From Betaproteobacteria bacterium (lineage in GTDB: Bacteria > Pseudomonadota > Gammaproteobacteria > Burkholderiales > Methylophilaceae): a stretch of DNA of 64,000 bases. Position 1 is the stretch's first letter. Each line of letters starts with the position of its first letter. Both the position numbers and the translations under genes were made by a program. This document shows positions 19,071 to 28,370 of this stretch, one piece after another. The stretch covers positions 62,001-126,000 of the forward strand of contig VGHQ01000003.1 of the NCBI GenBank assembly GCA_016868195.1. Direction: 5' to 3'. The notes beneath the pieces are model-generated. The model saw only the letters and a list, made by a program, of their open reading frames with translations, did no database searches and was not told the DNA's origin.

Positions 19071-20330
19071 ATGCATTTATCTGAATTAAAACATCTCCCT
19101 ATTGCACAACTCGTAGAAATGGCGATCACAGACGAAATCGAAAATGCGAGTCGTATGAGAAAGCAAGACTTGATCTTCGCGATCTTAAAAAATAAGGCAA
19201 AAAAAGGGGATAGTATTTTTGGAGATGGTACTCTAGAGGTGCTTCAAGATGGCTTTGGATTCCTAAGATCACCAGATACTTCATATCTCGCAGGTCCTGA
19301 TGATATCTATGTGTCACCTTCACAAATTCGCCGCTTCAATCTTCATACGGGCGATACAATTCAAGGTGAAATTAGAACACCTAAAGATGGTGAGCGTTAC
19401 TTTGCACTGGTCAAAGTTGATCAAGTCAATAATGAAGCCCCAGAAAATACAAAACACAAAATTCTCTTTGAAAACTTAACGCCTCTTTTCCCAACCATAC
19501 CTCTTACATTGGAAAGAGATATCAATGGCGAAGAAAATATCACAAGTCGAGTGATTGATATGATCGCGCCCATTGGTAAAGGTCAACGTGGTTTGATTGT
19601 AGCGAGTCCTAAGAGCGGCAAAACTGTGATGATGCAAAATATTGCGCATGCAATTACTGTGAATCATCCTGATGTTTCTTTGATCGTGCTTCTGATTGAC
19701 GAAAGACCTGAGGAAGTCACTGAGATGACACGATCCGTGAAGGGTGAAGTTGTTGCATCTACATTTGATGAACCGGCAACACGTCACGTTCAAGTCGCTG
19801 AAATGGTGCTCGAAAAAGCAAAGCGTCTTGTTGAACATAAAAAAGATGTGGTAATCCTTTTAGATTCCATTACACGATTAGCAAGAGCCTATAACACCGT
19901 CATTCCTTCATCAGGCAAGGTGCTCACGGGCGGTGTCGATGCCAATGCGCTTCAAAAACCAAAACGTTTCTTTGGTGCAGCGCGTAATATTGAAGAAGGT
20001 GGTTCACTCACCATCTTAGCGACTGCGCTTATTGATACTGGATCTCGTATGGACGACGTGATTTACGAAGAATTTAAGGGTACGGGCAATATGGAAATTC
20101 ACTTAGATCGGAAGATGGCCGAAAAACGTCTCTATCCTGCAATTAATGTGAATAAATCAGGTACTCGTAAGGAAGAGCTTCTTATTCCTAAAGATAATTT
20201 ACAGAAAATCTGGGTCCTAAGAAAACTCCTTCACCCAATGGACGACCTGGAAGCGATGGAATTCTTACTGGATAAGATTAAAGCCACTAAAAATAACAAT
20301 GACTTTTTCGACAGCATGCGAAGAGGTTAA
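19071..20330 (+). CDS. rho: Transcription termination factor Rho
   Basis: Hexameric RNA helicase that ends transcription at C-rich unstructured RNA. The 419-residue protein has the N-terminal Rho domain, the OSB RNA-binding domain ([17 protein letters not shown], 51-67), a P-loop SPKSGKT (179-185, where many Rho proteins have PPKAGKT), the [14 protein letters not shown]-loop region, and [20 protein letters not shown] with the secondary RNA-binding loop. It is full length. Several gene pairs in this window lack space for intrinsic terminators, so Rho may matter more here than usual (inference). Confidence 0.98.
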   Translation: MHLSELKHLPIAQLVEMAITDEIENASRMRKQDLIFAILKNKAKKGDSIFGDGTLEVLQDGFGFLRSPDTSYLAGPDDIYVSPSQIRRFNLHTGDTIQGEIRTPKDGERYFALVKVDQVNNEAPENTKHKILFENLTPLFPTIPLTLERDINGEENITSRVIDMIAPIGKGQRGLIVASPKSGKTVMMQNIAHAITVNHPDVSLIVLLIDERPEEVTEMTRSVKGEVVASTFDEPATRHVQVAEMVLEKAKRLVEHKKDVVILLDSITRLARAYNTVIPSSGKVLTGGVDANALQKPKRFFGAARNIEEGGSLTILATALIDTGSRMDDVIYEEFKGTGNMEIHLDRKMAEKRLYPAINVNKSGTRKEELLIPKDNLQKIWVLRKLLHPMDDLEAMEFLLDKIKATKNNNDFFDSMRRG

Positions 20331-20403
20331 GGCGTGAAATTGATTGATTTTTGCTCCTAAATCATTGATAATGCGCATCTATTGAACGAAAGTTGGAAAA
20401 ATT

Positions 20404-20604
20404 ATGAAAGCTGATATACACCCAAATTACCCTGAAATTAATATCACATGTAGCTGTGGTAATAAATTCAAGACACATTCAACTGTTGGTAAAGATATGA
20501 ACATTGAAGTTTGCTCACTTTGTCATCCTTTCTACACAGGCAAACAAAAGATTTTAGATACTGCAGGCCGCGTTGAAAAATTCAAACAAAAATATGGCAT
20601 GTAA
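20404..20604 (+). CDS. rpmE: 50S ribosomal protein L31, zinc-binding form
   Basis: Protein at the central protuberance bridging 50S and 30S. The 66-residue form keeps the four zinc cysteines C16, C18, C37 and C40 (CSC and CSLC), so it is the zinc-containing (C+) type rather than the YkgM-like paralogue. HPFYTGKQ is the family signature. It follows rho by 73 bp and is followed by a strong terminator. Confidence 0.97.
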   Translation: MKADIHPNYPEINITCSCGNKFKTHSTVGKDMNIEVCSLCHPFYTGKQKILDTAGRVEKFKQKYGM

Positions 20605-20621
20605 GCGTCAATTCCTATTTC

Positions 20622-20650
20622 AAAAGGCAGCATAGGCTGCCTTTTTTTTT
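20622..20650 (+). terminator. Rho-independent terminator after rpmE
   Basis: AAAAGGCAGC, loop ATAG, GCTGCCTTTT, then more T: a perfect 10-bp stem followed by a T-run. It ends trxA-rho-rpmE transcripts 17 bp after the L31 stop. The next gene starts only 8 bp after the T-run, so that gene needs read-through or a promoter overlapping the hairpin. Confidence 0.9.
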
Positions 20651-20657
20651 ATAAATT

Positions 20658-22289
20658 ATGCGATTTCAACTCGAACATGACTGGCAAGACAATATGGCCA
20701 CACCTCGAAGCCGATTGGGTGAGCGGGCCAAAATTCATTCTTTTGTCGTCTTATGTTTAATCTGGGTATTTGCTGGTCTTTTCGGGCACGCACCATGGAA
20801 AGGCTATGAAACTCAAAGTATAAGTGCAATTCATGCTGTATTGAATGGTCATCTATTAGCACCTCTTGCTGCAAGTGAAGATACACTCACTAGTCCCCCA
20901 CTTTACTATTGGACTGGAGCCATCTTAGGCAAACTTCTAACGCCACTTATATCACTGCATGATGCCAGTCGTCTCATTAATGCCTTATGGATGGGACTTA
21001 CGATTTTAATGATCGGCATGACAAACCGAGAATTATGGGGCATCGGATTTGGAAGACAAGCAGCACTGGTCTTTATTGGCTCAGTCGGTCTAATCTTTAA
21101 CGTGCATACGCTTATGCCTGGCATTGCGACTTTAACTGGCCTCACGATGGGATTTTATGGTTTAGCACTCTCTAAAAGACGCCCTTTTAGATCAGCCATC
21201 CTCTTAGGCGTTGGATTAGGATTAAGCTTTTTATCAGGAGGTGTCGTACCTCTCTTAAGCCTTATTCTTTCAGCACTTCTTCTACCCATATGCTTTGAAA
21301 TATGGCAAACACGCCGTTATGGGCTTGTTTTAGCTTTAAGTTTATGTATGAGTTTACCGTTTTTACTTCTATGGCCGATATTGCTCTGGTGGCAAAGACC
21401 CGAGATGTTTGCAGCATGGATCAATAACTTTCATTTATTCCAAAAGCAAAATTATATTTTTTACATCAAAAATCTTTCATGGTTTGCTTGGCCAGCCCTT
21501 CCTTTGGCGATCTGGGGTTTATGGAAATTCAAATATAAAATATGGTCACAAGCTAAATTTCAATTACCTATTATTTTTTTCGTATCAACACTTATCATCA
21601 CAGCTTCTTATGCAAAAACAAATCAGGCACTTTTGATGCCATTTTTAATTCCATTATCCACTATTGCAGCAGGAAGTATTGAGACTTTAAGAAGAGGTGC
21701 TGCGAGTGCATTGAACTGGTTTGGCATTATTTTATTTTCAACCCTCCTCTTTCTTATTTGGCTTGGTTGGAGTGCAATGCTTACAGGCTACCCACAAAAA
21801 ACCTATGAGCGCATGCAATTCTTAGCGCAAACCAATGAATCTCATTTCAATATTTTTATTTTAATTATTGCAATCCTTCTTACAGCCATTTGGATTTTTT
21901 CTATGATTAAAACAAGAATTACAAATCGCTCATGCACAACCAATTGGTCAATTGGCCTCACAGTATGCTGGGCTCTTCTAATGGCTTTATGGCTTCCATG
22001 GATTAATCACAAAAAAGACTTTAGTCCGCTCTTTTTATCTATGAAAAAAGTCATCCAAGATAAAACTTGTCTCACTACACACAATATCAATGACGCACAA
22101 ATTGATTTGATTGATTATTATTTAAATATCAAAGTCACCAGAGAAGGTGACCGAAGTAATTGTCATTACTTACTTGTGTATCAATCACACAAAAAAGATC
22201 TCCCACCGATGACTGAAAATTGGAAATTAGTTTGGAGTGGAAAACAACCTGGCGATAAAAATAATTACAAACTATTCTATAAAGAATAA
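20658..22289 (+). CDS. GT39/ArnT-like membrane glycosyltransferase
   Basis: The 543-residue polytopic protein has roughly a dozen hydrophobic segments. The first periplasmic loop holds YETQSISAIHAVLNGHLLAP followed by LTSPPLYYWTG, matching the GT39/ArnT pattern (an acidic residue after the first membrane helix and the PPL-YYW block). Such enzymes move sugars from undecaprenyl-phosphate carriers to lipid A, proteins or other periplasmic acceptors; acceptor and sugar cannot be read from the sequence. The final ~70 residues form a soluble tail. It converges on fdsD with only 4 bp between stops. A later ATG at 20694 is an alternative start. Confidence 0.75.
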   Translation: MRFQLEHDWQDNMATPRSRLGERAKIHSFVVLCLIWVFAGLFGHAPWKGYETQSISAIHAVLNGHLLAPLAASEDTLTSPPLYYWTGAILGKLLTPLISLHDASRLINALWMGLTILMIGMTNRELWGIGFGRQAALVFIGSVGLIFNVHTLMPGIATLTGLTMGFYGLALSKRRPFRSAILLGVGLGLSFLSGGVVPLLSLILSALLLPICFEIWQTRRYGLVLALSLCMSLPFLLLWPILLWWQRPEMFAAWINNFHLFQKQNYIFYIKNLSWFAWPALPLAIWGLWKFKYKIWSQAKFQLPIIFFVSTLIITASYAKTNQALLMPFLIPLSTIAAGSIETLRRGAASALNWFGIILFSTLLFLIWLGWSAMLTGYPQKTYERMQFLAQTNESHFNIFILIIAILLTAIWIFSMIKTRITNRSCTTNWSIGLTVCWALLMALWLPWINHKKDFSPLFLSMKKVIQDKTCLTTHNINDAQIDLIDYYLNIKVTREGDRSNCHYLLVYQSHKKDLPPMTENWKLVWSGKQPGDKNNYKLFYKE

Positions 22290-22293
22290 AAAA

Positions 22294-22506
22294 TCAAAGA
22301 TACTTTTTGATTGCATCAATCACAATCACTTCTAAATCTCTACCCGCATTTTTTGCAACGTGCTCTTTAATTTGATTGCGCATAGGTGGCGCCCAAAATT
22401 TCTTTAAATGATTTGCAATCTCGTCTTTCGCTTTTTCTTGATCCGGATAGGATTTAAAAAAAGAGCCGATCTGATTAGCCATGGTAACAAGTTGATCAAT
22501 ATTCAT
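22294..22506 (-). CDS. fdsD: NAD-dependent formate dehydrogenase delta subunit
   Basis: A 70-residue helical protein (LVTMANQIGSFFKSYP ... HLKKFWAPPMRNQI) matching the small FdsD/FdhD-delta family at the end of fds operons. In other bacteria it is needed for full assembly or activity of the soluble Mo formate dehydrogenase; its exact role is still unclear. It starts 2 bp after the fdhD stop, so it is the last gene of fdsGBACD. Confidence 0.9.
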   Translation of the reverse strand: MNIDQLVTMANQIGSFFKSYPDQEKAKDEIANHLKKFWAPPMRNQIKEHVAKNAGRDLEVIVIDAIKKYL

Positions 22507-22508
22507 AA

Positions 22509-23327
22509 TTAATTTTTTGTAACTCTTTCAGCATAAGTATAAATTACATAATGAGGAGTTCTTGCGAAGCCAACCAAACATAAGCCATATTTTAACGCAG
22601 ATCGTATAGCAAGTCCCGTGGGTGCCGATATAGCGATCAACATCGAAACACCTAGCATCACTGTTTTTTGGACCATCTCATAACTTGCACGACTAGTTGT
22701 GATCACAAAACCTTGATCGGTGATGTCTTGTGATTTAAGTGCGCCAATCAATTTATCTAAGGCGTTGTGTCGACCCACATCTTCCCGCACAATTTGAATC
22801 TCGCCTTCTTGGTTGGCCCATGCGCATGCATGTGTCGCACCTGTCCTCTTTTGCAATGTTTGTGAGGTATGGATTGCCTCGAGCGCTTTAATCATCACAC
22901 TCTCTTCAATCGTTAAAGGATAATCTATTTTTTTTTCTGGCAATCTTAATGCTTGGTCTAAATTTTCAGCGCCACATAAACCACAGCCTGTTCGGCCAAG
23001 CAAATTTCTTCGCTTATCTCTGAGTGACTGAAAACACGATGACGCGACATTAATTTGAAGTTCGATGCCATTAGTTTGACGAATAATTTCAATCCCGTAC
23101 ACATCTTTTTTATTTTCTACAATACCTTCTGAAATAGAAAAGCCTAAAGCAAAATCCTCAAGATCTGACGGAGAGGCAAGCATGACAGCATGGGAGATGC
23201 CGTTATACACAAATGCAATCGGCACTTCTTCTGCAATATCATCTTTTTCGATCTTATTTGCATAGCTTTTTAAAACTTCATAAGTCCTAAAACTATGCTC
23301 TGTATCAATAAAAAGATTTTTTGCCAC
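22509..23327 (-). CDS. fdhD: Formate dehydrogenase accessory sulfurtransferase FdhD (FdsC)
   Basis: Transfers sulfur to the Mo-bis-MGD cofactor before insertion into FdsA. The 272-residue protein has the mobile-loop motif GRTGCGLCG with C115 and C118 (the CxxC needed for sulfur transfer), the EDVGRHNALDKLIG block, TTSRASYEMV and the ISAPTGLAI motif that contact the cofactor. It lies 9 bp after fdsA and 2 bp before fdsD. In fds clusters this member is often named fdsC. Confidence 0.95.
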   Translation of the reverse strand: MAKNLFIDTEHSFRTYEVLKSYANKIEKDDIAEEVPIAFVYNGISHAVMLASPSDLEDFALGFSISEGIVENKKDVYGIEIIRQTNGIELQINVASSCFQSLRDKRRNLLGRTGCGLCGAENLDQALRLPEKKIDYPLTIEESVMIKALEAIHTSQTLQKRTGATHACAWANQEGEIQIVREDVGRHNALDKLIGALKSQDITDQGFVITTSRASYEMVQKTVMLGVSMLIAISAPTGLAIRSALKYGLCLVGFARTPHYVIYTYAERVTKN

Positions 23328-23336
23328 TGATTAAAG

Positions 23337-26183
23337 CTAATGAATTTTTAATGCGTTAAATTTACCTGCAAATTCAATCTGCTCTTCACTGAAATGTTGA
23401 TATTGTTTCTGCCAATCAGATAATTGTGTCACCTTACTGACTTGCACCGCTGTCACTTTAAATTCAGGGCAATTTGTCGCCCAATCTGAGTTGTCTGTCG
23501 TAATCACATTAGCCCCTGATTCAGGATGGTGGAATGTTGTATAAATCACACCGGGCTGAACGCGATCTGTAATATGAGCTCTTAATACAGTTTCCCCTGC
23601 TCGACTTACAATACCTACCCAATCACCCGATTGAATACCTCTCTCTTCGGCATCATGTGGATGAATCTCAACTACATCTTCCTCATGCCACGCGGTATTT
23701 TTTGTTCTTCTTGTTTGTGCGCCCACATTGTATTGAGACAGTATTCTGCCTGTCGTTAAAATGAGTGGGAATTTCTTTGTCACTTTTTCAGAGGTAGGCA
23801 CATACTCGGTAATAATAAATTTACCTTTACCACGCACGAATTCATCGATATGCATGGTGGGTGTTCCAAGAGGATGCTCTTCATTACAAGGCCATTGAAT
23901 ACTGCCTAATTCATCTAACTTCTGATAACTCACACCTTTAAATGTGGGGGTAAGTTTTGCAATCTCGTCCATAATATCTGAAGCATGCTTGTACTCCATT
24001 TTGTAACCTAATGCATTACAAAGCATTTGGGTGATCTCCCAATCTTCATAACCATTCTTAGGCGACATCACTTTCCTTACTCTCGAAATACGTCGTTCTG
24101 CATTGGTATATGTGCCATTCTTTTCTAAGAATGAAGAGCCTGGGAAGAATACATGCGCATACATTGCGGTTTCATTTAAAAATAAATCTTGCACAATGAC
24201 ACACTCCATTGATTCCAATGCATGTGTCACATGCTGCGTATTTGGATCTGATTGGGCAATATCTTCACCTTCACAATAGAGTGCTTTAAATTGTCCATCG
24301 ATCGCAATATCTAACATATTAGGAATTCTTAAGCCGGGTTCACTTTGTAATTTCACATTCCAAGCTTTTTCAAATAAAGCTAAGGTCGATTTATCAGATA
24401 CATGTCGATATCCTGTAAATTCATGGGGAAAAGATCCCATATCACAGGCACCTTGGACATTATTTTGTCCTCGTAAAGGATTAACCCCCACGCCTTCTCG
24501 TCCGATGTTACCTGTCAACATCGCAAGATTTGCGATTCCTATCACCATCGTTGAACCTTGACTATGTTCTGTCACACCCAATCCATAATAGATCGCAGCA
24601 TTACCCCCTGTTGCAAAAAGTCTTGCAGCAGCTCTGACCTTTTTCGCATCCACACCTGTATAAGCACTCATCACTTCAGGTGAGTTTTCAGGTTTAATAA
24701 TAAAATCTTTCCAAACTTTAAAAGCTTCGTCTTCACATCGCACTCTGACGAATGATTCGTCAAAAAGATTTTCTGTCACGATCGTATGTGCTAAAGCGTT
24801 AATCATTGCCACGTTGGAACCAGGTTTAAGTTTTAAATGATAATCAGATCTGACATGAGGAGATTGATCTACAAGATCAATGGCTCTTGGGTCTAGAATA
24901 ATAAGTTTCGCACCTTCTCTTAAACGTTTTTTCATTTGTGACGCGAACACAGGGTGACCATCTGTAGGATTAGCCCCGATAATCATGATCACATCTGAAT
25001 ACATTACTGAGTCAAAATTCTGAGTACCTGCTGATTCACCTAGGGTTTGCTTAAGTCCATATCCTGTTGGCGAATGGCAGACACGCGCGCACGTATCTAT
25101 ATTATTATTACCCAATGCGGCACGCACTAATTTTTGTACGACATACACTTCCTCATTCGTACAGCGTGAGGATGAAATAGCACCGACTGAATCACGGCCA
25201 TATTTTTTTTGAATCCGCTTAATCTCACTTGCTGCGTGGTTAATCGCGACATCCCAAGTCACTTTTTCCCAAGGATCATGAATACTTTTGCGAATCATCG
25301 GTGTCGTAATGCGATCTTTATGTGTAGCGTACCCCCAAGCAAACCTTCCTTTAACGCAGGAATGTCCATGATTAGCACCACCATCTTTATTTGGCGTCAT
25401 ACGAACCACTTCTTCACCTTTCATTTCCGCATGGAATGAACAACCAACACCACAATAAGCACAAGTTGTAGTCACACTATGTTCAGGAACACCTGCTTCA
25501 ATGATGGTATTTTCAATAAGGGTTGCCGTTGGGCATACTTGCACACATGCGCCGCATGAAACGCACTCTGAATCTTTAAAATCTTTATTTCCTGCTGATA
25601 CTTTGGAATCAAAACCCCGACCTTGAATGGTCAGCGCATAAGTCCCTTGCACTTCTTCACAGGCCCTGACACATCTTGAACATACAATGCACTTTGAAGG
25701 ATCAAACGTAAAATAAGGATTTGAAGTGTCTTTAACACTCTTTAGATGATTTTCTCCTTCATAACCATAACGCACATCTCGAAGCCCGACTGCACCTGCC
25801 ATATCTTGCAACTCGCAATCACCATTCGTCGCACAAGTTAAACAATCGAGCGGATGGTCAGAGATATAAAGCTCCATGACGCCACGCCTAATATCAGCAA
25901 GTTTTGGGGTTTGTGTGTGAACTTTTATGCCTTCTGCGACAGGCGTTGTACAAGAAGCGGGGTAACCTCGACGACCTTCAATCTCAACAAGGCAAAGGCG
26001 GCATGAGCCAAAAGGTTCTAAGCTATCTGTGGCACATAATTTAGGAACTGTCACACCTGATATAGATGCGGCATGCATAATAGATGTACCCTCAGGCACT
26101 GAGACAGATACGCCATCAATCGTTAAATTGATAGTTTTATCTGAAGCTCTTTTTGGCGTTCCAAAATCTTTTACATCATCCAT
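23337..26183 (-). CDS. fdsA: NAD-dependent formate dehydrogenase alpha subunit (Mo, Fe-S)
   Basis: Catalytic subunit oxidising formate to CO2, the last step of methanol oxidation. The 948-residue chain has a [2Fe-2S] domain (C50, C61, C64, C78), a His-Cys cluster (H110, C114, C117, C123), two ferredoxin-like [4Fe-4S] sites (C165/168/171/175 and C207/210/213/217), the cofactor-domain [4Fe-4S] (C241, C244, C248, C276), and the active-site pair C369-H370 in RVCHSPTGYG, where Cys is the Mo ligand (not selenocysteine). The C-terminal MGD domain is complete. No signal peptide is present, so it is cytoplasmic. The gap to fdsB is 40 bp. Confidence 0.97.
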   Translation of the reverse strand: MDDVKDFGTPKRASDKTINLTIDGVSVSVPEGTSIMHAASISGVTVPKLCATDSLEPFGSCRLCLVEIEGRRGYPASCTTPVAEGIKVHTQTPKLADIRRGVMELYISDHPLDCLTCATNGDCELQDMAGAVGLRDVRYGYEGENHLKSVKDTSNPYFTFDPSKCIVCSRCVRACEEVQGTYALTIQGRGFDSKVSAGNKDFKDSECVSCGACVQVCPTATLIENTIIEAGVPEHSVTTTCAYCGVGCSFHAEMKGEEVVRMTPNKDGGANHGHSCVKGRFAWGYATHKDRITTPMIRKSIHDPWEKVTWDVAINHAASEIKRIQKKYGRDSVGAISSSRCTNEEVYVVQKLVRAALGNNNIDTCARVCHSPTGYGLKQTLGESAGTQNFDSVMYSDVIMIIGANPTDGHPVFASQMKKRLREGAKLIILDPRAIDLVDQSPHVRSDYHLKLKPGSNVAMINALAHTIVTENLFDESFVRVRCEDEAFKVWKDFIIKPENSPEVMSAYTGVDAKKVRAAARLFATGGNAAIYYGLGVTEHSQGSTMVIGIANLAMLTGNIGREGVGVNPLRGQNNVQGACDMGSFPHEFTGYRHVSDKSTLALFEKAWNVKLQSEPGLRIPNMLDIAIDGQFKALYCEGEDIAQSDPNTQHVTHALESMECVIVQDLFLNETAMYAHVFFPGSSFLEKNGTYTNAERRISRVRKVMSPKNGYEDWEITQMLCNALGYKMEYKHASDIMDEIAKLTPTFKGVSYQKLDELGSIQWPCNEEHPLGTPTMHIDEFVRGKGKFIITEYVPTSEKVTKKFPLILTTGRILSQYNVGAQTRRTKNTAWHEEDVVEIHPHDAEERGIQSGDWVGIVSRAGETVLRAHITDRVQPGVIYTTFHHPESGANVITTDNSDWATNCPEFKVTAVQVSKVTQLSDWQKQYQHFSEEQIEFAGKFNALKIH

Positions 26184-26223
26184 ATCAAGGTCTCGAAAAA
26201 AATCATTAAATCAATATGTTAGT

Positions 26224-27777
26224 TTATGCCTTAGAGTCTATCGCATCAACCCCAAAGTCTTTAGAGAAATGATTTAAAGCGCTCAAAACAGGAAAAGGCG
26301 TCATACCACCTAATGCACACAAAGACCCATTTAACATCGTGTCAGCAAGATCCCTCACTAATGCAATATGCTTATTAACATCATGCCCTTGCATAATATG
26401 GTCTATTACTTCAATACCCCGCGTCGATCCAATGCGACAGGGTGTACATTTGCCGCATGATTCAATTGCACAAAAATTAAATGCGTAACGTGCCATCTTC
26501 GCCATATTTACCGTTTCATCAAACGCCACAATGCCACCGTGACCCAAGACCGCAAAGATTTCAGAAAATTTTTCATAATCGAGTGGAGTATCAAATTGCG
26601 ATTCGGGTAAATAGGCGCCCAAGGGTCCGCCTACTTGCACTGCTTTAATAGGCTTGCCTGATAAAGAGCCTCCGCCAAAATCGTAAAGAAGCTCCCTTAA
26701 AGTTATACCAAAGGCTTTCTCAACAAGACCCGTGCGCTTTAAATTTCCTGCCAACTGAATAGGAAGCGTGCCTCGTGATTTACCCATACCAAAATCTTGA
26801 TAATACTTAGCACCTTTAGCCAAAATAATGGGTACAGTCGCTAATGAAACCACGTTGTTTACAACCGTAGGTTTACCAAATAGACCTTCGATTGCGGGGA
26901 GCGGTGGTTTAAATCGCACCAATCCTCTTTTGCCTTCTAGGCTCTCTAACAACGAAGTTTCTTCACCACAAATATACGCGCCTGCTGCGCGTCTTACTTC
27001 TAAATGAAAAGATTTACCTGACTTCAAAATATCTTCACCTAGATAATCAATCTTTGTCGCTTGGTGAATGGCTTCATTTAAAGTTTTTAGTGCATGAGGA
27101 TATTCGGAACGTAAATAGATATATCCTTGTGTGGCGCCTACAGCAAGGCCAGCGATAATCATACCCTCAATTAAAACAAAGGGGTCGCCTTCCATAATCA
27201 TACGATCTGAATACGTGCCTGAATCACCTTCATCCGCATTACATACAATATATTTTTGTGTGGCTTGGGTATCTAATACCGTTTTCCATTTAATTCCTGT
27301 AGGAAAAGCTGCGCCACCTCGGCCTCTCAGGCCAGAAGCTGTAACGGTTTCCACAATTGCTTCAGGTTTTAAATTTAATGCATTTTTTAAGCCTTGAAAT
27401 CCATCATGCGCCATGTACTGATCAATATTGGTAGGCTCGGTGATACCCATACGCGCAAAAGTTAAGCGCTCTTGTTTTTTTAACCAGTCGATTTCACTGA
27501 CGAGGCCTAGCGCGAGGGGGTGCTCGCCACCATTGATAAAATCTGCATCAAATAAAGACTTCACATCGCTTGGATTGATAGGGCCAAAACCTATGCGGCC
27601 TTGAGGCGTTTCTAATTCAACTAAAGTTTCTAGCCAAAATAATCCGCGCGAACTATTGCGAATGATTTGAATGTCTAATTTTTTAGCCTGCGCTTCTTTT
27701 GAAATTGCTACGGCAACTTCATTAGCGCCAAGAGATAGTGCTGTTGAATCGATAGGTACAAAAATTTTAATGGTCAT
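26224..27777 (-). CDS. fdsB: NAD-dependent formate dehydrogenase beta subunit (FMN, NAD-binding)
   Basis: NuoF-like diaphorase subunit passing electrons from FdsA to NAD+. The 517-residue protein has an N-terminal thioredoxin-like domain (about 1-110), the FMN/NAD loop [17 protein letters not shown] (148-164), [14 protein letters not shown] (179-192), the [15 protein letters not shown] block, and C-terminal cluster cysteines C441, C444, C447 and C487. The fused N-terminal domain separates FdsB from true NuoF. It overlaps fdsG by 4 bp. Confidence 0.96.
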   Translation of the reverse strand: MTIKIFVPIDSTALSLGANEVAVAISKEAQAKKLDIQIIRNSSRGLFWLETLVELETPQGRIGFGPINPSDVKSLFDADFINGGEHPLALGLVSEIDWLKKQERLTFARMGITEPTNIDQYMAHDGFQGLKNALNLKPEAIVETVTASGLRGRGGAAFPTGIKWKTVLDTQATQKYIVCNADEGDSGTYSDRMIMEGDPFVLIEGMIIAGLAVGATQGYIYLRSEYPHALKTLNEAIHQATKIDYLGEDILKSGKSFHLEVRRAAGAYICGEETSLLESLEGKRGLVRFKPPLPAIEGLFGKPTVVNNVVSLATVPIILAKGAKYYQDFGMGKSRGTLPIQLAGNLKRTGLVEKAFGITLRELLYDFGGGSLSGKPIKAVQVGGPLGAYLPESQFDTPLDYEKFSEIFAVLGHGGIVAFDETVNMAKMARYAFNFCAIESCGKCTPCRIGSTRGIEVIDHIMQGHDVNKHIALVRDLADTMLNGSLCALGGMTPFPVLSALNHFSKDFGVDAIDSKA

Positions 27778-28259
27778 GACGCATTCTTTAAATCTGAAAT
27801 TAGTTGATCTATTTTTTTATTGTCTACACGGCCATAAACTTCTTCATTAATCATCACACTTGGAGAGCATGCACAATTTCCTAAACAATAAATTGGCTCT
27901 AAAGTGAAGGCGCCATCAGGAGTGGTTTCATGAAATTCAATACCCAGTTTATTTTTAATATGAATTTCAAGCGCGTCGCTTCCCAGAGCCTGGCAAGACT
28001 CTGCGCGACAAACCTGTAAAATATGGCGGCCAGGTTGATGTGTTCTAAAATGATGATAAAAAGTCACAACACCATGGACTTCAGCCACAGACAAACTCAA
28101 AGCTTTTGCAATTAGAGAATAAGCCAATTCTGGCACATAGCCTATGTCATCTTGAATGGCATGTAAAAGAGGCAATAAGGCCCCAGGCATAGATTGATAC
28201 TCCAAAATATGTTGATTAATGATCTTATAATCTTGAGGATTTAAGACAAGGTCTTCCAA
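27774..28259 (-). CDS. fdsG: NAD-dependent formate dehydrogenase gamma subunit ([2Fe-2S])
   Basis: NuoE-like subunit with a thioredoxin-fold [2Fe-2S] site: [10 protein letters not shown] and [11 protein letters not shown] supply the four cysteines. The helical N-terminal block [19 protein letters not shown] is typical. The open frame reaches 28340, but a TATAAT at 28314-28319 puts the likely transcript start near 28306, inside the longer frame. A TTG at 28257-28259, seven bases after GGAG, gives 161 residues, the usual FdsG size. I chose it; the ATG form would have 188 residues and an untypical lead. First gene of the operon. Confidence 0.9.
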   Translation of the reverse strand: MEDLVLNPQDYKIINQHILEYQSMPGALLPLLHAIQDDIGYVPELAYSLIAKALSLSVAEVHGVVTFYHHFRTHQPGRHILQVCRAESCQALGSDALEIHIKNKLGIEFHETTPDGAFTLEPIYCLGNCACSPSVMINEEVYGRVDNKKIDQLISDLKNAS

Positions 28260-28313
28260 CGATATCTCCAGATATTTCTTGAGCGCTTGTCTCAAGAGCA
28301 AAATTAAAGTGGT

Positions 28314-28319
28314 ATTATA
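28314..28319 (-). promoter_or_regulatory. Probable -10 box of the fdsGBACD operon
   Basis: A perfect TATAAT on the minus strand, in the 111-bp space between the fdsG start (28259) and the divergent molybdoenzyme gene (28371). No good -35 hexamer is seen 16-18 bp upstream, so an activator may be involved (inference). Confidence 0.5.
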
Positions 28320-28370
28320 AGTTATTAAGATGATATCCACTTAAGTAAGTTCATTAATGAAGGGGCGCTA

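Noticed and set aside
19476-19838. 120-codon open frame antisense to rho
   Set aside because: It is a mirror of the strongly conserved rho frame, has a Cys/His-rich random-like composition and no ribosome site.
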